Positions 34,738 to 43,836 of a stretch of DNA of 64,000 bases are shown piece by piece (the first letter of the stretch is position 1; each line of letters starts with the position of its first letter). This DNA comes from Planctomycetaceae bacterium (GTDB taxonomy: Bacteria; Planctomycetota; Planctomycetia; Pirellulales; Lacipirellulaceae). The notes under the pieces were generated by a model. The model did not search any database. It saw only the letters and a program-made list of their open reading frames with translations, and was not told where the DNA came from. The stretch covers positions 86,900 through 150,899 of the forward strand of contig PABB01000029.1 of the NCBI GenBank assembly GCA_002702655.1. Direction: 5' to 3'. The translations under genes and the position numbers were made by a program.

Positions 34738-35679
34738 TTACCCGGTCAGTCCTTCGAAAAGCGGCGTCGACAGGTACCGCTCGCCCAGGCTGCACATGAT
34801 CGTGACGATCTTCTTGCCTTTGTTCTCCGGCCGGGCGGCGACCTTGGCGGCGGCGCACATGTTGGCCCCGCTGGAGATGCCCGCCATGATGCCTTCTTCC
34901 TTGGCCAGCCGGCGGGCCCACTGGAACGCTTCCTCGTTGCTGACGGTAACCACCTCGTCGACCAGCGACGTGTCGAGGTTCTTGGGAATGAACCCGGCGC
35001 CGATGCCCTGAATCTTGTGCGGGCCGGGGGAGCCGCCGGAGATCACGGGCGAGTCGGTCGGCTCCACGGCAATCGCTTTGAAGTCGGGGTTCTTGGACTT
35101 GAGGTACCGCGTCGCGCCGGTGATCGTGCCGCCGGTGCCCACGCCCGCGACGAGGATGTCGATATCGTGGCCCGAGTCTTCCCAGATCTCGGGGCCGGTG
35201 GTCGCTTCGTGAATCGCCGGGTTGGCGGGATTCTCGAACTGCTGCGGCATCCAGGCGTTGTCTTCCTCCTCGACCATCTCGCCCGCCTTGTTGATGGCGC
35301 CCTTCATGCCCTCGGCCGCAGGGGTCAGCACCAGGTTGGCGCCCATCGACCGCAGCAACGCCCGGCGTTCCAGCGACATCGACTCCGGCATGGTCAGCGT
35401 GAGCTTGTAGCCCTTGGCCGCACACACAAACGCCAGTGCGATGCCCGTGTTGCCGCTGGTCGGCTCGATGATGTGCGTGTCGGCGTTGATCGACCCCGAC
35501 TTCTCGCCGGCGGCAATCATCGCGGCGCCGATGCGGTCCTTGACGCTGTTAAGCGGCTGGAAAAACTCGCACTTGGCGTACACGGTCGCGTGATCCTCGG
35601 GGACCAGCCGATTGATACGAATCATCGGCGTCTCGCCGATGCACTCGGCGGCGTTTTGATACAGCTTATTGCGAGGCAT
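34738..35679 (-). CDS. cysK: cysteine synthase (O-acetylserine sulfhydrylase)
   Basis: This 313-residue PLP enzyme makes cysteine from O-acetylserine and sulfide. PLP-binding Lys47 lies in NSVKDRIG, the substrate loop PTSGNTG at about 73-79, and the phosphate loop GVGTGGTITG further on. The ATG at 35679 is preceded by AAGGGA at good spacing; the frame extends upstream to 35832 but those residues have no homologous character. It ends before the heptamer inverted repeat. Length and motifs are typical for CysK/CysM; the two subtypes are not distinguished here. Confidence 0.95.
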   Translation of the reverse strand: MPRNKLYQNAAECIGETPMIRINRLVPEDHATVYAKCEFFQPLNSVKDRIGAAMIAAGEKSGSINADTHIIEPTSGNTGIALAFVCAAKGYKLTLTMPESMSLERRALLRSMGANLVLTPAAEGMKGAINKAGEMVEEEDNAWMPQQFENPANPAIHEATTGPEIWEDSGHDIDILVAGVGTGGTITGATRYLKSKNPDFKAIAVEPTDSPVISGGSPGPHKIQGIGAGFIPKNLDTSLVDEVVTVSNEEAFQWARRLAKEEGIMAGISSGANMCAAAKVAARPENKGKKIVTIMCSLGERYLSTPLFEGLTG

Positions 35680-35874
35680 CGGTTTCCCTTCCTTCGTATC
35701 CCATGTTGGCAGCGGCAGAAAAGCTCGCCCGGGCGCGGCCCGGCGGAGTCTGCCACGGATTATCGGCATTTGAGCGATTAGCAGCAACCCCTGGGAATAC
35801 AAGCGTTTAAGGCGCCCGGCCACGATGGCCATGGGCAGCGGTCACGCTCTGACGCTGATTCCGTGTCCCCGGCA

Positions 35875-35902
35875 ACGGACGACGGACCACTGACAACGGA
35901 CA
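35875..35902. repeat. ACNGACN heptamer tandem array
   Basis: Four consecutive 7-nt units, ACGGACG, ACGGACC, ACTGACA and ACGGACA, lie in the gap between cysK and the PEP-CTERM protein. The period of 7 matches the heptamer arrays at 34621, 49971, 50107 and 53916. Confidence 0.65.
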
Positions 35903-35926
35903 ACTCGCCCGCCAACCGCGCGCGAG

Positions 35927-36069
35927 TTTTGCTCACGTGCAAAAGTGTGAATTCTCGAAGCAAAAGTCCCTCCCGCCACGCTGCCGCTGAACCGCCGACA
36001 TGCTTGCCAGCGAACAACTTACGTCCGCCACCCGAGCAACATCGCGCGTGAGTTTTGCAATCAAAACTC
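35927..36069. repeat. pair of GAGTTTTGC hairpins
   Basis: First hairpin: TTTTGC (35927-35932) pairs with GCAAAA (35939-35944). Second: GAGTTTTG (36050-36057) pairs with CAAAACTC (36062-36069) around a 4-nt loop. Both are preceded by CGCGCG and share GAGTTTTGC, so they are copies of one motif about 120 bases apart, upstream of the PEP-CTERM gene. Confidence 0.5.
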
Positions 36070-36350
36070 TCCGGGGCCGTGCAAAACCCCAGGTCGCGCT
36101 GGCCGAGCGTGCGCTGCGCCCGACTCGGTTCGTCGCACCGGCCGCGCGCGGCGTCCGCTTCTTTGTTTTACGCTAAGAGGTGGCTCATTTTCCACGACAA
36201 ACTGGCACGCCTGGACGGCCCACGATCGTCGCGAGTGGCCATGGCCTTTGCTATGATCATGGCCATCTCCCCGCGACTATGCGCCCGCCGATTGGAATAG
36301 GAAACACCCTTATCGCTTTGGCCGTCAGCGAGCCACGCTTGTTTGAACAC

Positions 36351-38048
36351 ATGGAAGATCGACCGCTCGACATGGCACTTTTCTCTCGTCCGCTGCAGAG
36401 CCGTCGCGCAATTGGCGTGTTTCGCTCATATTGCTTCGCGTTACTGACGGCCGTTGCGAGCCTCGGCATCACGGCCCATTGGACGCTCGGGGCCATCACC
36501 TGGACCGGAGATGTCGATCCAAGCGACCCAAACACATGGACCGACGAAACCTACGCCTATATTGGCAGGACGGTAGACGGCACGCTGATGGTCGATGGGG
36601 ATAGCGATTTACGGTCCTACACTGGCCTCGTTGGCTACGACCGCGCTTCAACCGGGGCCGTGGTTGTTGCCGGGGCCGGGTCTACGTGGACAAATGGCCG
36701 CACTCTTTCCGTGGGCAACTTCGGCAAAGGTACGCTTGCAATCAGCGACGGAGGGGTCGTGGAAGTCGCTGGAAACACCGTGGTTGCTTACGGTCCCGAA
36801 TCGAGCGGGGAGATCCATTTCGACGGCGGCGCACTTTCAACCGGCGGACTCTTAGCCGCCGCCGCCAATCTGACGGGTACGGGCACGATCGACTTGCATG
36901 GCCTTGTCAGTGACGTCGACATTGCATTTGATGCTTCACACGGACTTCGTCAATCCATCATTCTCAATGAATTGCCGGGCCAGAATATCACGCTGAACCT
37001 CGGTGTCGACGGCTCCGGCGCGATGGGAGCGGGTTACGGCGGCGTCGGGACTATGACCGTCTCCGATGGCATCGTTGTCCGGTCGACGAGCGGACACATT
37101 GGAAACGCAGCCGGTTCATCCGGGACAGTGACAGTCGACGGCATCGGTTCGACGTGGACCAATGCCGATGACCTCTACATCGGCGACACAGGAAGCGGTT
37201 CGCTGGGAATCACCGGCGGCGGCACGGTTAGCACTTCCAAGAACAGCTTCATCGGCCGCAACAACGGCTCAACGGGGGCGGTAATGGTCGATGGCGCCGG
37301 CTCGACATGGAATACTGCCAGTTTGCTCTACATCGGCCTCATGGACAGCAACGGCACGCTTTCGATCACCAACGGCGGGCGTGTCAACAGTACCAACAGC
37401 TACATCAGAAACGTGACCGGTGCGACCGAGACCGTTAGGGTCAATGGCCCCGGCTCGACCTGGACTAATAGCGGCGAATTGCTAGTGGGAAACTACGGCA
37501 GGGCTACGCTCGTGATCTCCGACGGCGGAGTAGTAAGTGTCGCGGGCACGCTCACAGTCGACGCCAATTCCGATGGAAATGCCTTCATCAACATGGCGAG
37601 CGACGGAATGCTCGCGCTGATGGGTGACGCCGACGATTCACTCGGCGAGTATCTTGATTTGGTGCAGGGCACCGACGCGATTCGGTATTGGGACAACAGC
37701 TTGTCCGCCTGGGCACTGCTGACCAGCGCCGCGTATGGCGATGATTACACGCTGGAGTATCTGACCGCCGGCGATTTGGCGGGGTACACGCTGTTGACCG
37801 TGCTCGCACCAGGGCCGCCGGGGGATTTTGATGTTGACGGGATCGTCGACGGCGGCGACTTTCTCGCCTGGCAACGCGGGGCGTCGCCCGATCCGCACAG
37901 CCCGGCGGATCTGGCCGCGTGGCAGGCTCACTATGGCGATGACCTTTCTGCGGCCACAGCAGCGGCCATCCCCGAGCCGGCCGCGTGGGTTTTGGCCGCC
38001 CTCGGCGCTATGTTGCTCGTCCGCCGGCGCGCTGGGCGGCATTGCTAG
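36351..38048 (+). CDS. PEP-CTERM-anchored protein with GSTWTN repeats
   Basis: This exported protein of about 565 residues has a signal sequence (about 24-45) followed by at least five copies of the PEP-CTERM-associated repeat (VDGAGSTWTN...LYIGDTGSGSLGITGGGTV). A dockerin-like segment, DFDVDGIVDGGDFLAWQRG, comes next, then the sorting signal IPEPAAWVLAALGAMLLVRRRA. PEP-CTERM proteins are exported and processed by an exosortase in bacteria making exopolysaccharide-rich surfaces. The repeat fold is beta-helix-like as in autotransporter passengers, suggesting a surface or matrix protein. The start is uncertain: ATG 36351 or ATG 36372; no strong Shine-Dalgarno sequence. The frame opens at a GTG at 36180. 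Confidence 0.85.
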   Translation: MEDRPLDMALFSRPLQSRRAIGVFRSYCFALLTAVASLGITAHWTLGAITWTGDVDPSDPNTWTDETYAYIGRTVDGTLMVDGDSDLRSYTGLVGYDRASTGAVVVAGAGSTWTNGRTLSVGNFGKGTLAISDGGVVEVAGNTVVAYGPESSGEIHFDGGALSTGGLLAAAANLTGTGTIDLHGLVSDVDIAFDASHGLRQSIILNELPGQNITLNLGVDGSGAMGAGYGGVGTMTVSDGIVVRSTSGHIGNAAGSSGTVTVDGIGSTWTNADDLYIGDTGSGSLGITGGGTVSTSKNSFIGRNNGSTGAVMVDGAGSTWNTASLLYIGLMDSNGTLSITNGGRVNSTNSYIRNVTGATETVRVNGPGSTWTNSGELLVGNYGRATLVISDGGVVSVAGTLTVDANSDGNAFINMASDGMLALMGDADDSLGEYLDLVQGTDAIRYWDNSLSAWALLTSAAYGDDYTLEYLTAGDLAGYTLLTVLAPGPPGDFDVDGIVDGGDFLAWQRGASPDPHSPADLAAWQAHYGDDLSAATAAAIPEPAAWVLAALGAMLLVRRRAGRHC

Positions 38049-38060
38049 CCCGAAGCGTGC

Positions 38061-38083
38061 CACTGCTGGCTGGTCCAGCAGTG
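38061..38083. repeat. GTGCCACTGCTGG-type palindrome
   Basis: CACTGCTGG (38061-38069) pairs with CCAGCAGTG (38075-38083) over a 5-nt loop; it is preceded by GTGC. The GTGCCAC head recurs in the palindromes near 39700 and 39770. Confidence 0.7.
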
Positions 38084-38120
38084 CGACCCGGGTACACGCT
38101 CAACGCGTGTTGAAATCGCC

Positions 38121-38217
38121 GGGTGCCATGCCCACGCCTGTCCGCAGGCGTGGGCATGCAGTCGCCGCCGAGCAGCATGCATGCCCACGGCGGAAGACCA
38201 CCGTGGGCATGGCACCC
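38121..38217. repeat. nested inverted repeat with two internal hairpins
   Basis: Outer arms GGGTGCCATGCCCACG (38121-38136) and CGTGGGCATGGCACCC (38202-38217) are perfect 16-bp inverted repeats. Inside, ATGCCCACGCCTG and CAGGCGTGGGCAT form a 13-bp stem (38128-38140, 38145-38157), and CATGCCCACGG pairs with CCGTGGGCATG (38180-38190, 38201-38211). The whole looks like two head-to-head copies of one mobile or REP-like element. Confidence 0.8.
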
Positions 38218-38388
38218 CTGCTATGAGCTTCGCGGCCAGCCGACTGTGAGCTCTCGCACCGCGCGGGGCGCCAAGTGCTTGGTCGCGGCGACAGACTGGC
38301 GGGGGCGGTTTGCTATACTCCGCGGGAACGACCGCTTCAGTTGACGTGCCCGCCGCACGCTTGTCGCCTTCCGCCAAGGATCTTGCCG

Positions 38389-39651
38389 ATGACTTCTCGT
38401 CGCTTCCCGCTTGCGATTTCACTTTGCCTGTTGGCCCTGTCCCTGGTGATCGCGCCTGCCGCGCGGGCCGACAACTGGCCGCATTGGCGGGGCGAGGGGG
38501 GCAATGGGGTGTCCACATCGGCCAGCCCGCCGACCGAGTGGTCCGACACGCACAACGTGAAGTGGAAAGTCGCGATCCCGGGTCGCGGCTCCGGTTCGCC
38601 GATCGTGTGGGAAGATCGCGTGTACGTGGTGACCAGCGCGGGAGCCGCCGCCGGCGGGGGCGCGCTCGACTTCATCGTGATGTGCCTCGACCGCGCGTCG
38701 GGCGACATCGTCTGGCAGAAAACCGTCGTGACCGGCACGCCGCACGAGGGGACGCATGGCACAAACAACTACGCCTCGGCGTCCCCCACGACCGACGGCG
38801 AGCATCTGTACGCCCATTTTGGCTCGCAGGGACTGTTCTGCTTGACCATGGACGGCGAGCCGGTGTGGGATCGCGACTTCGGCGACATGCGCACGCGCAA
38901 CGAATTCGGCGAGGGGAGTTCGCCCACGATCGCCGGCGACAAGATCATCGTGCCGTGGGATCACGAGGGGCCGTCGTCGCTGTACGCGCTGGACAAGCTG
39001 ACCGGCGACATCATTTGGCAAGTTGATCGCGACGAGCCCACCAACTGGTCGACGCCGCTGGTCGTCGAGCACGACGGCCGTCAGCAAGTGGTGATGAACG
39101 GTCAGAACTTTGCCTGTGCGTACGATCTGGAGAGCGGCGACGAGCTGTGGCGGTGCGCCGGCCAGACGCAGCGCCCCGCGGCGTCGGCCGTGGCGATGGG
39201 CGACACGGTGTTCGTCATGAGCGGCTTTCGCGGGTCGTTCGCGGGGGCGTTCCGTCTGGACGGCCGCGGCGATCTGCAGGGCTCGCCGCACGTGCTGTGG
39301 ACCAAGAGCCGCGACACGCCCGACATCGCCTCGCCGGTACTGTCCAATGGCCGGCTGTACTACTACAAGGAAAAGACGGGGATTCTGACCTGCCTGGACG
39401 CCGCGACCGGCGAGCCGCACTACGCCGCGCGGCGGACCAATTTGCGGACCACCTACGCCTCGCCCGTCGCGGCGGGCGGCTACGTTTATCTGTCCGACCG
39501 CAACGGCACGACGATCGTGATCAAGGACGCGGACCAGTTTGAGGAAGTCGCGACGAACAACATCGGCGAGACGATCGACGCCACGCCGGCGCCGGTCGAC
39601 GATCAGCTGTTCATCCGCGGCGAGCGGCACTTGTTCTGTATTGAAGAGTAG
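38389..39651 (+). CDS. exported PQQ-like beta-propeller protein
   Basis: This 420-residue protein has a clear signal peptide (SLCLLALSLVIAPAARA), then DNWPHWRGEGGNGVS, the usual opening of planctomycete PQQ-like propellers. The blades show DRASGDIVWQ, DKLTGDIIWQV, DLESGDELWRC and DAATGEPHYA. It is a soluble periplasmic homolog of the membrane-anchored propeller at 6325. The ATG at 38389 has AAGGA upstream. It is flanked on both sides by palindromic repeats. Enzymatic activity cannot be inferred; many of these propellers have lost cofactor binding. Confidence 0.88.
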   Translation: MTSRRFPLAISLCLLALSLVIAPAARADNWPHWRGEGGNGVSTSASPPTEWSDTHNVKWKVAIPGRGSGSPIVWEDRVYVVTSAGAAAGGGALDFIVMCLDRASGDIVWQKTVVTGTPHEGTHGTNNYASASPTTDGEHLYAHFGSQGLFCLTMDGEPVWDRDFGDMRTRNEFGEGSSPTIAGDKIIVPWDHEGPSSLYALDKLTGDIIWQVDRDEPTNWSTPLVVEHDGRQQVVMNGQNFACAYDLESGDELWRCAGQTQRPAASAVAMGDTVFVMSGFRGSFAGAFRLDGRGDLQGSPHVLWTKSRDTPDIASPVLSNGRLYYYKEKTGILTCLDAATGEPHYAARRTNLRTTYASPVAAGGYVYLSDRNGTTIVIKDADQFEEVATNNIGETIDATPAPVDDQLFIRGERHLFCIEE

Positions 39652-39700
39652 CCGGCGGACAGCACTGGTTGACCCCGAGGCATAAGCTGAAATAGCGTGC

Positions 39701-39770
39701 CACGGGCGTGTCGCCCGTGCGAAGTGCATGGCGAGCCGGCCTCTGGTTCCGCACTGGCGGCACGCCAGTG
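39701..39770. repeat. two short palindromes after the propeller gene
   Basis: CACGGGCG (39701-39708) pairs with CGCCCGTG (39712-39719). CACTGGCG (39752-39759) pairs with CGCCAGTG (39763-39770). Each has a 3-nt loop and both carry GTGCCAC or its complement. They lie in the 175-base convergent gap and could also act as transcription ends. Confidence 0.7.
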
Positions 39771-39826
39771 GCACGCTGAAATTCACTTTTTTCGATACGT
39801 GTTCGCGTCAGACTGGAAAGTCTGAC

Positions 39827-42800
39827 CTACGGGGCGCCCCAGCCGCCGCCGCCGGGGGTGTGGATCGCGATCGACTCTCCGGGGGCGAGGGACAGTTCGA
39901 CGATGCCGCCGAGTTGCTCGCGCGTGCCGTCGGCGCGGATGAGCTGATTCACCCCAACCGCGCCGGGCTGGCCCCCGGCGATCCCAAACGGCGGGTGCGG
40001 GCCGCGGCGTTGGGTGATCAGCGACAACTCGACCGGCTGGAGGAACTCGATGCGGCGCACGGCGCCGTCGCCGCCGCGGTGGGCGCCGGCCCCGCCGGAA
40101 CCGCGGCGGATCGAGAACTCGTGCAGTCGCACGGGCAGGCGCCGCTCGAGCACCTCGGGGTCGGTCGCCCGGGTGTTGGTCATGTGGACCTGCACGGCAT
40201 CGGCGCCCGGCCCCTCGGCCGTGGCGCCGCTGCCGCCGGCGATCGTTTCGTAACAGCCAAACGCGTCGTCGCCGAACAGCAGGTTGTTCATCGTGCCCTG
40301 GCTGGCCGCCGCGATGCCCAGCGCTCCCAGCAGCACGTCGACGACGCGCTGCGAGGTCTCCACGTTGCCCGCCGCGACGGCCGGCGACTCATCCGGCGTG
40401 GCGCCGGCGGGCGGATTGAGCAGACACTCCGGCAGCACGATCTGCACCGCCCGCAGCGCGCCTTCGTTCAGCGGAATGTCGTCGGCCACCAACAGCCGCA
40501 GCACGTACAGCACGGCCGCCGAGACGATCGCCGGGTTGGCGTTGAGGTTGCCGACGACCGGTGGCGCCGTGCCGGTGAAGTCGATCACCGCCGCGGGGCT
40601 CCTCGGCGAGGGAACGACAACTTCGCCATTTTCTGGCTGGCCCCCCTCACCCAACCTCTCCTCACCGGGGGGAGATGGGTCAACGGACGAAGTCGTCGTG
40701 GCCTCGCTCAACACTTCGATGCACACGGCGATCGGCACGCTGTGGCCGTCGGCCGTCTCCAGGTAATCCACAAACCGCCGCTCGCCGGGCGGCAACGCGG
40801 CCAGCGCCCGCCGCACTTGCTTCTCGGCCGCAGCTTGGATGGCGGTCATCTGCCGCGCGAGTTCGCCGCGGCCATACTTGACGACTAGGTCCCGCAGCCC
40901 CGCGGCGCCCAGTTGCACCGCAGCGAGCTGGGCACGAACGTCAGCCAGGTTGTCTTCAACGGCGCGCGTGGGGTGGGCGGCGGTGATCAGCAGCTCGCGC
41001 AGCTCCGCCTCGCGCGAAACTCCATCGCGGACCAGCAGAAAGTTGCTGATCACAACGCCCTCCTCGGCGAGCGTCGTCGCCCGCGGCGGCATCGAGCCGG
41101 GTCGCACGCCGCCGATCTCGGCATGGTGAGCGCGGCAGGCGGTCCAGAACAGCAGCTGGCCGTCCGCCTCGTCGTGCACCGGCATCGCGACCGTGAGATC
41201 GGGCAGGTGCGAGCCGCCGCGGTAGGGGTCGTTGGTGAGAAACACGTCGCCGGGGCGAATGTCCGGATTGTCCGCGATGAGCGCGCGGACCGTGGCGCCC
41301 ATCCCGCCCAGGTGGACCGGCACGTGCGGCGCGTTGGCCGCCAATTCGCCGGCGGCGTTGAACACGGCGCAACTGTAGTCGAGCCGCTCCTTCACGTTCA
41401 CGCTGCCGGCGGTGCGGCGGAGCGTGTGGCCCATCCGCTCGGCGATGCCCGCCAGCAGGTTGTTGAAGACCTCCAGCAGCACCGCTTCGGGCGTCGCAAT
41501 TGCCGTGTCCGCTGCGGTCGAGTCGTCGTCGCGGCACAGCAGCACCTCGCCGCCGGTGAGCACTTCGCCCTGCCAGACGGGATCGATCGCCAGGGTCGAG
41601 TGGGGACCGACGACCAACGCCGGGCCCTTGATCGCGGCGCCGGGCTGCAAACCCGCGCGATCGTAGACGGGCGTCGCCGCCGGGCCGCTTGCGTAGCGTA
41701 CGGTTTGCGTGCCGGAAGGTTGCGCCGCGGTTCGCGGAACGCGCTGGCTGTCGGGCAACGTCGCCCCACTGGCAGCGACGACCTCGATGCGCACGGCGGC
41801 GACCTCCAATGGGCGCCCGGCGTGTTCGTAGCCGTACTCGCGGCGGTGCGCGCGACCAAAACGCTGTTGCCAGTCGCCGCCGTCATCGCTGGCAAAAGGA
41901 ATCGTGAGCGTGGCGTCGACGCCGACGTAGCGCACGTCCAGCGAGCGATGCACCTGCAAATGCGCGGCGGGGAAGCCTTCTTCGGCGAATGCGGCGCGCT
42001 GCTCGGACTCCAGTTCGGCGAACGCTGCTTCGAGTTCGCCGGCCTTCAGGTCTTCGGCGCGGCGCGAGAGGCCCGTCGCGGCGTGACGCGACACGTCGGC
42101 CAGGCCAATGCCGTAGGCGCTCAGCAGACTGGCGTCGGGGTGATCCAGCACGCGGCGAATGCCCAGTTCGTCCGCCACGGCGCAGGCGTGCTGGCCGGCG
42201 GCGCCGCCGAAGGCGACCAGGGCGTACTCGGTCGGTTCGTGCCCCTTGGCGACCGTCACGTTGTGGATCGCGCGGGCCATGTTGGCGTTGGCGATCCGCA
42301 GGAAGCCGGCGGCCAACTCGTCGAGGGCGAGCGTCTCGCCCGTGGCGGCGGCGACCTCAGCGGCCACCTCGCTGAGTCGCTGCTCAATCGCCGATTGGTC
42401 GAGCGCGAAGGGGAATCGCTCCGCGACGACGCGGCCCAAGCGGACGTTCAGGTCGGTCACGGTCAGCGGCCCGCCACGGCCGTAGCAGGCCGGCCCCGGG
42501 TCGGCGCCGGCGCTGGCCGGGCCGACGACCAACTTAACGCCATCGAAGCTGCAAATGGACCCGCCGCCGGCCGCGACAGTGTCGATCGCCAGCGTGGGCG
42601 AGACGAGCCGCACGCCCGCCTTTTCCGTTTCGTATTCGTACTCGAACTGCCCATCGTAGCGCGACACGTCGGTGCTGGTGCCGCCCATGTCGAAGCCGAT
42701 GGCCCGCGGGCACCCCGCCGTGGTCGCGACGCGGGCGCAGCCGACGACGCCGCCCGACGGGCCGGACAGCACGCTTTGGTGTCCGCGAAAGCTCGCGGGC

Positions 42801-43750
42801 GTCGCCAGCCCGCCGGCGGAGGTCATCACGCGGATTTCACTGCCGGGCAATTCGCGGGCGAGTCCGGCGAGATACTCGCGCAGCACCGGGTTGAGATACG
42901 CGTCAACGGCCGTGGTATCGCCGCGGGAGACGAGTTTGACCAGCGGCGCGACTTCGCTGGAGCGGCTGACTTCGTGGAAGCCGACTTCGCGCGCAATGCG
43001 CTCGACAGCGATTTCGTGTGTTGGGTACAAGTCGGCGTGCAGCAGACAGATCGCCAGCGACTCGATTCCCGCGGCGCGCAGTTCGTCCAATTGGCGGCGG
43101 ACTGCCGCCTCGTCGAGCGCGGCGAGCACCGTCCCGTCGGCGGCCACTCGCTCGTGGATCTCGACAACGCGCTCGGCCAGCGGCGGCGACTTGCGCACGG
43201 TCAAGTCAAACAGTCGCGGCCGGTTTTGGTAGCCGATCTCCGGCAAATCGCCGAAACCGCGCGTGGTGGCCAAGGCCGTGCGAGCCCCGGTGCGCGTCAA
43301 CAGAGCGTTGGTGCCGCGCGTCGTGCCCAGTCGCAGCCGCACCGGCGGTACGGGCTCGCTGAGCGGCAGGCCCAGCAGCCAGCGAATCCCCACGATCGGC
43401 GAGCCCAAACCGCAATGCAGTTCGTAGCGGGCGCCTTGGCCGACGGGGTGTGGGAGCGATTGAGCCAAGTCAAGCCGTCCCGCGGCGGCGTCGAAGCGGG
43501 CGACCGCCTCCTCAGCCACGGGTTGGCCGTCGGCGTCCAGCAGCGTGAGCGTGAAGCCCTCCCAGAATCCTGGCGGGTCGCCGGCACGTAACTCATCGAC
43601 GATGCAAGATGCGTCGCTTCCCGGCCCGGCGGTCCCTTTGATCACGCCCGAGCTGAGCAGCTTGCGGCGCTGCAACTCGCCATCGGCGGTGGGGGCCAAG
43701 CAGTCGGTGAAGGTGCCGCCGACGTCGATCCAGAATTCCCTGAGGTGCAT
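39827..43750 (-). CDS. fused 5-oxoprolinase/hydantoinase (HyuA-HyuB)
   Basis: This 1307-residue ATP-dependent amidohydrolase is fused as in eukaryotic 5-oxoprolinase. The HyuA half opens with the ATPase-type motif DVGGTFTDC and continues with GTTRGTNALL and GFDMGGTSTDV, then GGGSICSFDG. The HyuB half begins near residue 755 with LEVFNNLLAGIAERMGHTLRRTA and has LTNDPYRGGSHLPD and HAEIGGVRPGSMPP. It hydrolyses 5-oxoproline or hydantoins to amino acids using ATP. A segment of about 30 residues (around 1015-1045) encoded by a repeat-like insertion interrupts HyuB. ATG 43750 gives the expected N-terminus. Substrate specificity is not determined by sequence. Confidence 0.92.
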   Translation of the reverse strand: MHLREFWIDVGGTFTDCLAPTADGELQRRKLLSSGVIKGTAGPGSDASCIVDELRAGDPPGFWEGFTLTLLDADGQPVAEEAVARFDAAAGRLDLAQSLPHPVGQGARYELHCGLGSPIVGIRWLLGLPLSEPVPPVRLRLGTTRGTNALLTRTGARTALATTRGFGDLPEIGYQNRPRLFDLTVRKSPPLAERVVEIHERVAADGTVLAALDEAAVRRQLDELRAAGIESLAICLLHADLYPTHEIAVERIAREVGFHEVSRSSEVAPLVKLVSRGDTTAVDAYLNPVLREYLAGLARELPGSEIRVMTSAGGLATPASFRGHQSVLSGPSGGVVGCARVATTAGCPRAIGFDMGGTSTDVSRYDGQFEYEYETEKAGVRLVSPTLAIDTVAAGGGSICSFDGVKLVVGPASAGADPGPACYGRGGPLTVTDLNVRLGRVVAERFPFALDQSAIEQRLSEVAAEVAAATGETLALDELAAGFLRIANANMARAIHNVTVAKGHEPTEYALVAFGGAAGQHACAVADELGIRRVLDHPDASLLSAYGIGLADVSRHAATGLSRRAEDLKAGELEAAFAELESEQRAAFAEEGFPAAHLQVHRSLDVRYVGVDATLTIPFASDDGGDWQQRFGRAHRREYGYEHAGRPLEVAAVRIEVVAASGATLPDSQRVPRTAAQPSGTQTVRYASGPAATPVYDRAGLQPGAAIKGPALVVGPHSTLAIDPVWQGEVLTGGEVLLCRDDDSTAADTAIATPEAVLLEVFNNLLAGIAERMGHTLRRTAGSVNVKERLDYSCAVFNAAGELAANAPHVPVHLGGMGATVRALIADNPDIRPGDVFLTNDPYRGGSHLPDLTVAMPVHDEADGQLLFWTACRAHHAEIGGVRPGSMPPRATTLAEEGVVISNFLLVRDGVSREAELRELLITAAHPTRAVEDNLADVRAQLAAVQLGAAGLRDLVVKYGRGELARQMTAIQAAAEKQVRRALAALPPGERRFVDYLETADGHSVPIAVCIEVLSEATTTSSVDPSPPGEERLGEGGQPENGEVVVPSPRSPAAVIDFTGTAPPVVGNLNANPAIVSAAVLYVLRLLVADDIPLNEGALRAVQIVLPECLLNPPAGATPDESPAVAAGNVETSQRVVDVLLGALGIAAASQGTMNNLLFGDDAFGCYETIAGGSGATAEGPGADAVQVHMTNTRATDPEVLERRLPVRLHEFSIRRGSGGAGAHRGGDGAVRRIEFLQPVELSLITQRRGPHPPFGIAGGQPGAVGVNQLIRADGTREQLGGIVELSLAPGESIAIHTPGGGGWGAP
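40614..40699. repeat. repeat element inserted in the oxoprolinase gene
   Basis: Arms ACGACAACTTCG (40614-40625) and CGAAGTCGTCGT (40688-40699) are inverted with one mismatch. They enclose a GC-rich palindromic core with CCCCCC...GGGGGG (40641-40646 with the run near 40667-40672). On the coding strand it is read in frame as PSPPGEERLGEGGQP, with no stop. It adds about 30 residues not expected in the family. Confidence 0.75.
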
Positions 43751-43767
43751 GGGGCCATGATAACGTC

Positions 43768-43836
43768 GGCGCTAAGCCGCAAGCGAGGGGGCGATGTACG
43801 CCGTTGATGTCGTCCCTCCGCTTGCGGCTTAGCGCC
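43768..43836. repeat. inverted pair of REP sequences at the RAYT 3' end
   Basis: GGCGCTAAGCCGCAAGCG (43768-43785) and its exact reverse complement (43819-43836) form an inverted pair in the gap between the transposase and the oxoprolinase. The stop codon TAA of the transposase (43829-43831) is part of the second copy. Confidence 0.88.

Larger units (their letters stand above)
35680..36350. other. 671-base region before the PEP-CTERM protein
   Basis: No convincing gene. It contains a block of ACNGACN heptamers at 35875-35902 and two copies of a CGCG...GAGTTTTGC motif that form hairpins (35927-35944 and 36050-36069). The stretch around 36150-36240 is richer in A and T and may hold the promoter of the downstream gene. 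A reading frame at 35863-36051 has no homologous look. Confidence 0.55.
38049..38388. other. 340-base gap filled with palindromes
   Basis: This gap between two plus-strand genes is mostly palindromic repeat (see the hairpins at 38061-38083 and 38121-38217). The last 100 bases carry no gene signal other than AAGGA shortly before the ATG at 38389. Confidence 0.6.

Noticed and set aside
40913-43591. 892-residue plus-strand open frame opposite the oxoprolinase
   Set aside because: The minus-strand protein has complete HyuA/HyuB motifs; the plus frame is a GC-driven shadow.
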